Assembly (NCBI GenBank): GCA_041398705.1
Contig: JAWKUI010000007.1
Span: 1-64,000, forward strand
Length of the DNA stretch: 64,000 nt
Source of the DNA: NORP259 sp041398705
GTDB lineage: Bacteria > Planctomycetota > UBA1135 > GCA-002686595
Direction: 5' to 3'
Shown here piece by piece: positions 55,340 to 64,000 of this stretch. The stretch's first letter is position 1; the number at the start of each line of letters is the position of its first letter. Below the pieces are notes generated by a model, which was given only the letters and a program-made list of their open reading frames with translations, was not told the origin of the DNA and searched no databases. The translations under genes and the position numbers were made by a program.

Positions 55340-56572
55340 TACTTCGACTCCTCGGGCTGGACTCCAGCGGGAAGGTCCGCGGTCGTGGCGTTCTGGCTGC
55401 GCTGCAGGGCGCGGATGTAGGCGACCACCGCCCAGCGCTCTTCAACGGAGAGCTGGCTGGCGTAGGGCTGCATGGTCCCTTTGCCGTTGGTGATGGCGTC
55501 GTAGATCTGACCGGTGGAGAGGGCCAGGCCCACTTCGCTCTGTAGGTTCCGGGGCTGTACCCAGTTGGTGTCCTTCGATAGGCCATTGGCGCGCTGGTGG
55601 ATCGGACCATCGCCGTACCCGCCACGGCCGTGGCAGGGGGCGCAGTAGATCGCGTACCGCTCCTCACCCATCGCGAGCAGCTCCTCGGTGACCTCCATCG
55701 GAAGGTCATTGCGGAAGGTGCCGACACCCTCCACTTGCACCGTGGAAGCACCGTTTCGGAAGTCGAGCAGGTTGGCATCCACCGGCTGGTCCACCGAGAT
55801 GGTGCCCTCCACCGGCAAGCGCATGGTGCGCTGGTCGGCGAAGACCGAGCTCGAGGTCTGGGCCTTGTTCTTCCACTGGAAGTCCATGTCCGGCACCACG
55901 TGGATCTGCGGCTTCTCGCTGGTCACGAAACGCGCACGCAGGATCAGCGCCACCGGGATCATCGCCGCCAGGGTCGCCACCGCGCCGAGGCCGTGGAACC
56001 ACAGCGGGAACTTGCCGCTGGACGGGTCCGCGGGCACCACGACGACTTCCTTGGCCCCGATCTGCTTGAGGAAACCGCCGTCCGCCTTGAAGTTCGGGTC
56101 CTTCGCATCGACCACGATCGCGAAACGATCGGCGGTCACGCGCTCGAACTCCGGCACGCGGAACAGGGGGTTCGACCAGGTCGGGAACTTGTTCAGGCCC
56201 AGCATGCCGAAGAAGGCAGCGAAGGCGGAGAACAGGATGGTCATCTCGAAGGCCACCGGGATGTTGGCCGGCAAGCTGAAGAACGGCTTGCCCGAGATGA
56301 TGTACGCGTAGTCATGCGCGTTCATCCACCACTGCATCAGGATCGCGCAGCTGGTACCGGTCAGGCCGCAGGCCAGCACGATCCAGGGCAACACGGTCGG
56401 CTTGATGCCAGCGGCCTCATCCAGGCCGTGCACCGGGAACGGGCTGTGGGCTTCCCAACGGGTGAACCCAGCGTCGCGCATGCGGCGGCAGGCCGCCAGC
56501 AGGCTGTCCACGTCGTGGAAGACGCCCAGCACGCCGGCCGGACCTTGCTCCACCGGGGCTGCTGCTTGTTTG

Positions 56573-56580
<8 letters not shown>
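55339..56580 (-). CDS. actDE: Fused ActD-ActE subunit of alternative complex III
   Basis: A 413-residue protein joining two ACIII subunits normally encoded apart. Residues about 1-180 match the DUF3341 protein ActD, with two membrane segments (about 63-84, 105-127) and QGPAGVLGVFHDVDSLLAAC at the N-terminus. After a third membrane segment (about 195-216) comes a mono-heme cytochrome c domain like ActE, with CAPCH at 313-317 and likely axial Met370. No stop or frameshift separates the halves. The start overlaps actC by 8 nt. The fused subunit would tether the cytochrome c to the complex. Confidence 0.9.
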
Positions 56581-57974
<1,394 letters not shown>

Positions 57975-57994
<20 letters not shown>

Positions 57995-60900
57995 TGCTCT
58001 CAGTGTGGGTATCGGAAACCAGGGTCGGGTTGGGGTTGGTGACGCGCGCCAAGAACTGGGTGCGCGGCTTGATGTTGAGCTCCTCGAGCAGCTCGTAGCT
58101 GCGCGGACCGGCCTGCAGGCGGGCCACCGCGGAATCGGGGTTGTTCAGGTCACCGAAGACGATGGCCTGGGGCGGGCACGCGGCCTGGCAAGCGGTCTTG
58201 ACTTCGCCCTCGGCGATGCGACGACCCGCGTTGTGGGCGTCGATCTTGACCTCCTGGATGCGCTGCACGCAGTAGGTGCACTTCTCCATCACACCACGCG
58301 AGCGCACGGAGACGGCCGGGTTGTTGCCCAGACCCATCAGTTCCGGGTCCTTGCCGAAGAAGCGCTTGGGGTAGTGGTAGTAGTTGAAGCGACGGACCTT
58401 GTACGGGCAGTTGTTGCCGCAGTAGCGGGTGCCGACGCAACGGTTGTACACCATGTCGTTCAGGCCCTCGTCCGAGTGGATCGTCGCGGCCACCGGGCAG
58501 ACCTCTTCGCACGGTGCGTTTTCGCAGTGCGCGCAGGCGATCGGCTGGTGGGCAACGGTCGGGTTCTCGGGCTCGCCGCGGAAGTACGCGTCGATGCGGA
58601 TCCAGTGCATCTCGCGGCCACGGGACACCTGGTCCTTGCCGACGATCGGGATGTTGTTCTCCGCCTGGCACGCGATCACGCACGCGTTGCACCCGTCACA
58701 GGTGGACAGGTCGATCGCCATGCCCCACTTGTACCCTTCGTACACGTGCGGCTCCCAGAGCGAAACGAGCTCCGGATGGTGCGCGGTTTCGTGTTTGGCG
58801 AATCCGGGCTCGTGATCGAAGTGCTCCTTCGTTCCGGTGCGGACCAGGGCGCCGAGGCGCTCTTCCCGGGCCGCCATCCCCGCCGCTTCCACCAGGTGGT
58901 GTTCCTGGGTGGTGGCCAGCGGATAGGTCTTGCCGGTCTTGCGCACGGTCACGCCTCCGAGGAGGAACGGCGCATCCGCGCTGCGCAGCGAAGCCACGTC
59001 GCTACCGACCGGATCCACGCCTTGGGCGCGGTCCCCGCCGATGCGGCCGGCCGCGGTGCGGCCATAACCCATCGCCAGCGCCGCGCTGCCGCGGGCCTGG
59101 CCCGGAGCCACGTACGCGGGCACGGAGACCGACGCGCCGCCAGCCGTGACCTCGACGAGGTCGCCGGTGTGCAGGCCTTGTTCGCTCGCATCCCCCACGC
59201 TGACCAGCAGCACGTTGTCCCAGGTCACCTTGCTCAGGAAGTCCGGCAGTTCCTGCAGCCAACCGTTGTTGGCGAAGCGGCCGTCGGCCACCTTCGGGCA
59301 GGGGTACAGCAGGAGTTCCATGCCGCCCGGCGCCGCCGGCATCTTGGCGTTGCTGCCGGCCGAGAAGCCGACCGCCAGGGCCCCGGTTTCGCTGCCGGCC
59401 AGGCGGCCGTCGCGCAGGGTCTGACGCCAGAGGTTGTCCCCGCCGCCCATCGGGGCGGAGACGCGGTCGAAGGCGGCGCGCACGATCTCGCGACCGCTGC
59501 GCGGAGCCGGCTCCAACACCATCGAGAGGAACTCGATCGCGCTCTTGCCGCCGTGCAGGGCTTCGATGGTGGGCTGCACCACCGAGTAGCTGCCGTCGAA
59601 GGCGCGGGCATCACCCCAGGCCTCGAGGAAGTGCGCCATCGGCAGGAACCAATCGCAGGCGCGGCTGGTTTCGTTGCAGTAGACCGACAGGTGGGCTTTG
59701 AACGGCACCTTGGCCAGGCCACCGGCGAAGTCCAGGCTGCCGGGCGCGTCGTAGGCGGGGTTGCCGCCGAGCACGATCAGGGCCTGCACGCTGCCGGAGG
59801 CCATCATGCCCGCCAGGCGGGTCAAGCCGGCGGTACCGGGGGCGTCGACTTCAGCGGGCAGCGGGTGCGCGCTGATGGTCTTGCCGATCGCACCCAACTT
59901 GTCGTTGAGCGCCATCACGCGGGCGTGCACTTCGGGGGCCAGGTGATCACCGGCCACCACGACCGCACGGTCGCGACCCTTCCAAAGGTCCTCCGCCAGG
60001 GCGGTGACGAACGCCTCGCTGCCGGCGGGCAGGCTGCCCGCACCGGCCGGAGCCACGCCCGGCATGCCTTTCGCCGAAAGGGCCTGCTCGAGGGCCTCGA
60101 GGAACGCCGCCATCTGGCCCGAGGTCAGGGGCATGCGGTGATCCGCGTTGGCACCGGTCTGGCTGTAGCGGCTTTCGACCGCGTACAGACGGCTCATCTC
60201 CCCTTCCGGCTTGCGCAGCTTGGCGAAGTCGCCGCGGTTGCGCACCGCATCGGGGTGGTTGCCGAGGAAGTCCGCGTCGAGCGAAAGCACGACGTGCGCA
60301 CGATCAAGGTGCAAGCGCAGGCGCATCGCCGCGCCGGTCTGCCCGGCGGCCATGGCCGCACCGGCTTCCGGGTTGCCGCTGGCGAGCGGGCTCCACTGCA
60401 CCCAGGTGGCGTTCGGGAAGGTCTCCGCAAAACGCTGACGCATGGCGTGCAGGGCCGGCGAGCTGGAGGTGGCGCAAAGCACCGCGACACCGCTGCCGTC
60501 ACCCTTCTTGGCGGCCAAAGCCCCGGAAACCGCGGCGAACGCGTCTTCCCAGGTCTTGTCCGCGCCTTGACCGCCGCTCCACGCCTGCACCGCGCGCTGG
60601 CGGTCCGGGTCGTAGAACTCGAGGATCGCGGCCTGGGCCTGGGCATCGCTGGCTCCGTTCGAAGCCGGGTGCGCCGGGTTGCCGTCGACCTTGATCGGGC
60701 GACCGTCGATGGTCGTCACGTGCAGCGGCAGCGCCACGCCGTCGCGCTCGAAGGCGGAGGCGAACAAGCGCCGATCCCCGGGCACGAAACCCTCGGGACG
60801 CTGAGCGAAGGGACGCAGCTCCTCTTTCTCATAGCGGCAAGCGCTGGCGCTGGCCAGGGCCGCGGAGGCGCCGATGATCTGCAGGAAACGACGGCGGTCG

Positions 60901-61040
60901 ACGGGACCGAGTTGGTCGGGCTCAGCGGCGGCGAATTCACGCCGCACCAGCTCCTGGAAGTCGGGGGTCTTCTGCCACTCCCCCAGGCTGCGCCACGGAG
61001 CGTTCTGGCTCGCCGCGGCCGGTTGATCGGTTTGGCTCAT
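57975..61040 (-). CDS. actB: Alternative complex III iron-sulfur subunit ActB
   Basis: A 1021-residue periplasmic subunit made of a molybdopterin-oxidoreductase-like part and a ferredoxin-like part fused together, as is usual for ActB. A twin-arginine signal (DRRRFLQ, residues 48-54) directs folded export by Tat. The C-terminal region (about 775-960) carries four groups of cluster-binding cysteines: CDGCNACVIAC, CAHCENAPCEEVC, CVGTRYCGNNC and CTYC with CQAACP. In characterised ACIII the first domain binds no molybdenum cofactor; whether that holds here cannot be seen. It starts 4 nt after actA. Confidence 0.95.
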
Positions 61041-61044
61041 GGTT

Positions 61045-61683
61045 CTAGCGGTGGCACGTGGAGCAGTTGGTCTTGGGATGTACCGTGCGCAGCAGGCTCG
61101 GATCCACGCCGCCTTCGGGCGCGGTCCAGGCCAGGTTGGTCACTTGATCCACCGGGCGCAGGCGCGGCTGGGGATCGCGGTGGCAGTCGAGGCACCAGCC
61201 CATGCTGAGCGGCTTGACTTGGGTCACGACTTCCATCTCGTCCACGCGACCGTGGCACTCGACGCAACCGACACCCTTGGTGACGTGCGCGGAGTGGTCG
61301 AAGTAGACGTAGTCGGGCAGGTCGTGCACCTTGACCCACGGGATGGCGGCCCCGGTCGCGAAGCTCTCGCGCAGCAGCGCAAGCTTCGGACTCTCGGTGC
61401 GCACCGCCTTGTGGCAGTTCATGCAGGTCGCCGAAGCCGGCAGACTCGCGTGCGCACTCTTGTCCACGTTCTGGTGGCAATACCGGCAATCCAGGCCGAG
61501 TTCACCAACGTGCAGGCGGTGGCTGTAAGGGATCGGCTGCTTGGGCGCATAGCCCACCGCCAGGGTTTTCGGTGACGCGCCAAACGCGACCAAACCGACC
61601 ACATAAACGCCGCCGATCAGGAGCATCGGGGGGATCATGAGGCGGATCCGGTTGACCCAGCGCGGGAAGTGGAATAGCTCCAT
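61045..61683 (-). CDS. actA: Alternative complex III pentaheme cytochrome c subunit ActA
   Basis: A 212-residue membrane-anchored multiheme cytochrome. One N-terminal anchor (about residues 14-33) is followed by five CxxCH heme sites at 66-70, 87-91, 140-144, 164-168 and 207-211. It takes electrons from ActB and passes them to the cytochrome c domain of ActE. It is the first gene of the respiratory operon. The start MELFHFPRW is typical of ActA; the open frame upstream is not coding-like. Confidence 0.94.
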   Translation of the reverse strand: MELFHFPRWVNRIRLMIPPMLLIGGVYVVGLVAFGASPKTLAVGYAPKQPIPYSHRLHVGELGLDCRYCHQNVDKSAHASLPASATCMNCHKAVRTESPKLALLRESFATGAAIPWVKVHDLPDYVYFDHSAHVTKGVGCVECHGRVDEMEVVTQVKPLSMGWCLDCHRDPQPRLRPVDQVTNLAWTAPEGGVDPSLLRTVHPKTNCSTCHR

Positions 61684-62076
61684 GGGGATCGTTCCAGAGG
61701 CACCAGAAGTGGTTTCAGGGCCAAAAGGAATAACGAATGCCGGGGGGCGTGTCGACATCCGGTCGCAATCTTTGCGTCTTGGGATTGAAGTTCGCGCGGA
61801 GTGGGACGAACGCGCCCATCGGACCGATGTCCGGCGCATCCCCAAGGCCGGGAAAGACGGATGCGACACCCCGGGTGGATAGATGCGAACTTGTCGCAAC
61901 GAGCACCGCAAAAACGGCCCGACTGTGAATTCCGGAGCCCGGTTTCCAGCCCCCCACTTCCCCGTCTGCCCGCCCCAATCGAGAGCCACCCGCCGGGCCA
62001 AAGCCAGGCGGGTGGTTGCCGGAATCGGAGGGCCGGCCAGGGCCCTTCGGGGGGTGCGCCCCGGGGGCTCTTGGCC
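61684..62076. other. Intergenic region between actA and the peptide ABC transporter genes
   Basis: 393 nt, both flanking genes on the minus strand. It should hold the promoter of the respiratory operon, but I see no confident -35/-10 pair; TATTCC and TTGCGA are present on the minus strand at poor spacing. Near the transporter gene is a 9-bp hairpin (61986-62015). No open frame here resembles a known protein. Confidence 0.5.
61986..62015 (-). terminator. Hairpin downstream of oppF
   Basis: 9-bp stem CCACCCGCC/GGCGGGTGG with a 12-nt loop, about 60 nt past the oppF stop. No T-run (CTCTCG follows on the minus strand). Confidence 0.45.
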
Positions 62077-63077
62077 CTATAGGCTGGCCTCGTGGCAGCG
62101 CAGGAATCGACCGCCGGGGTCCCCTTGGGGCTCCGGGTAGCTCACCTTGCACGCCTCCGTGGCGGCCGAGCAGCGGGGGTGGAAGTGGCAGCCGGACGGG
62201 GGTTTGATCGGCGAGGGCACGTCCCCCTGGAGGCGGATGCGTTCGGTCCGGTGGGCCGGGTTGGCCCGGGGGATGGCCGACAGCAGGGCCTTGGTATAGG
62301 GGTGCCGGGCATCGTCGAAGATCTGCTCGGCGGTGCCCATCTCCACGATGCGGCCCAGGTACATGACCGCCACCCGGTCCGAGATGTAGCGCACCACCGA
62401 CAGGTCGTGGGCGATGAAGATGTAGGAGAGGCCGAACTCCTCCTGCAGGTCCCCCAGCAGGTTGATCACCTGGGCCTGGACCGACACGTCGAGGGCGGAG
62501 ACCGCCTCGTCGCAGACGATCAGGCTGGGCCGCAGGGCCAGGGCCCGGGCGATGCCGATGCGCTGGCGCTGGCCCCCGGAGAACTCGTGCGGGAAGCGGT
62601 TGGCCACGTCGGGGCGCAGGCCCACCCGCTTGAGCAGGGCGGCGACCCGCTCCTCGAGCTCGCGGCCGCTGGCCAGGCCGTGCACCTGCAAGGCCTCCCC
62701 GACGGTGTTGCCCACGGTGATGCGCGGGTTGAGGCTCGCGAAGGGGTCCTGGAAGATGATCTGCAGGTCCCGCCGCAGGTCGCGCAGGTCCCCGCGCGAA
62801 AGCTGGAACAGGTCGACCGGATCGTCGCCTTCTTTGGGGCGATAGAGGGCTTCGCCCCCGGTGGGTTCGATCAAGCGCAGGAGACTGCGCCCCGCGGTGG
62901 TTTTGCCGCAACCGGACTCCCCCACCAGGGACAACGTCTCGCCGCGCCCAACGGTGAAGTCGAGCCCGTCGACTGCGCGCACATCGGCCACGTGGCGGCT
63001 AAAGATGCCCTTCTTGATCGGGAAGTACTTCTTGAGCCCGCGGACTTCGAGCAAGGGCGCGCTGCTGGATTTGGCAC

Positions 63078-63081
<4 letters not shown>
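62077..63081 (-). CDS. oppF: Peptide ABC transporter ATP-binding protein, OppF/DppF type
   Basis: A 334-residue cytoplasmic ATPase of an oligopeptide/dipeptide importer. Walker A is GESGCGKTT, the signature FSGGQRQRIGIARAL, Walker B LIVCDEAVSALD, and the switch His is in IFIAHDLS. The C-terminal oligo_HPY domain is present with CHFHPRCSAATEAC, whose cysteines coordinate an Fe-S cluster in some family members. The start ATG (63079-63081) overlaps the oppD stop (ATGA). Substrate (peptide, nickel or sugar oligomers) cannot be told without the binding protein. Confidence 0.93.

Positions 63082-64000
<919 letters not shown>

Noticed and set aside
61684..61985. Promoter of the respiratory operon
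   Set aside because: TTGCGA and TAT-like hexamers are present upstream of actA, but spacing is poor and nothing rises above chance.

Overview
The window is strongly GC-rich bacterial DNA with dense, mostly operonic genes. It shows no rRNA, tRNA, CRISPR array, insertion sequence or phage gene. A planctomycete, or at least a PVC-superphylum bacterium, is the best guess. The reasons are a 60-residue basic protein that resembles the Chlamydia/Verrucomicrobia 'small basic protein' family (23196-23378), an alternative complex III (ACIII)/caa3 respiratory operon, many lipoproteins and secreted repeat proteins, and secretin-like lipoproteins beside ExbB/ExbD genes. This assignment is inferred from gene content, not from a marker phylogeny.

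Layout. 1-5909 (minus): division and cell-wall (dcw) cluster mraZ-rsmH-ftsL-like-ftsI-murE, with murE cut by the window edge and an MraZ-box array upstream of mraZ. 6238-10550 (plus): secreted alpha/beta-hydrolase, a small lipoprotein and a secreted repeat protein. 10561-20042 (minus): zinc-ribbon protein, HEAT lipoprotein, four glycosyltransferases with a membrane-anchored SRPBCC-like protein, and a large secreted HEAT-like protein. 20262-25956 (minus): lipoprotein, der, queE, small basic protein, SPOR-like membrane protein, and a TPR lipoprotein whose reading frame is broken at a canonical -1 slippery heptamer. 26065-28220 (plus): mtaB and a family-4 uracil-DNA glycosylase.

28654-40602 (plus) is the most unusual block. 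A secretin-like TPR lipoprotein, two secreted TPR proteins, an ExbB-type and two ExbD-type motor proteins and a second secretin-like lipoprotein lie consecutively, with several individual promoters and terminators. It looks like an envelope-spanning, proton-motive-force-driven machine that lacks the ATPase and pseudopilins of a type II secretion system. 40705-41472 is a HAD phosphatase.

41515-48241 (minus): a zinc-ribbon membrane protein and a heavy-metal efflux operon (TolC-like, adaptor, RND pump, DUF3240-like). 48396-61683 (minus): one long respiratory operon, actA-actB-actC-actDE-actF-small protein-sco-coxB-coxA-coxC-coxD-small membrane protein. It encodes a quinol:cytochrome c oxidoreductase (ACIII) and an A2-type caa3 oxidase with a cytochrome c fused to CoxB. 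62077-64000 (minus): ATPase genes of an Opp/Dpp-type peptide ABC transporter, the second cut by the window edge.

Start and stop codons are often joined by ATGA, GTGA or TAATG overlaps, indicating translational coupling. Several first-in-operon genes instead carry a TAGGAT-like hexamer only 6-10 nt before the start codon and have no Shine-Dalgarno sequence, suggesting very short or absent leaders.
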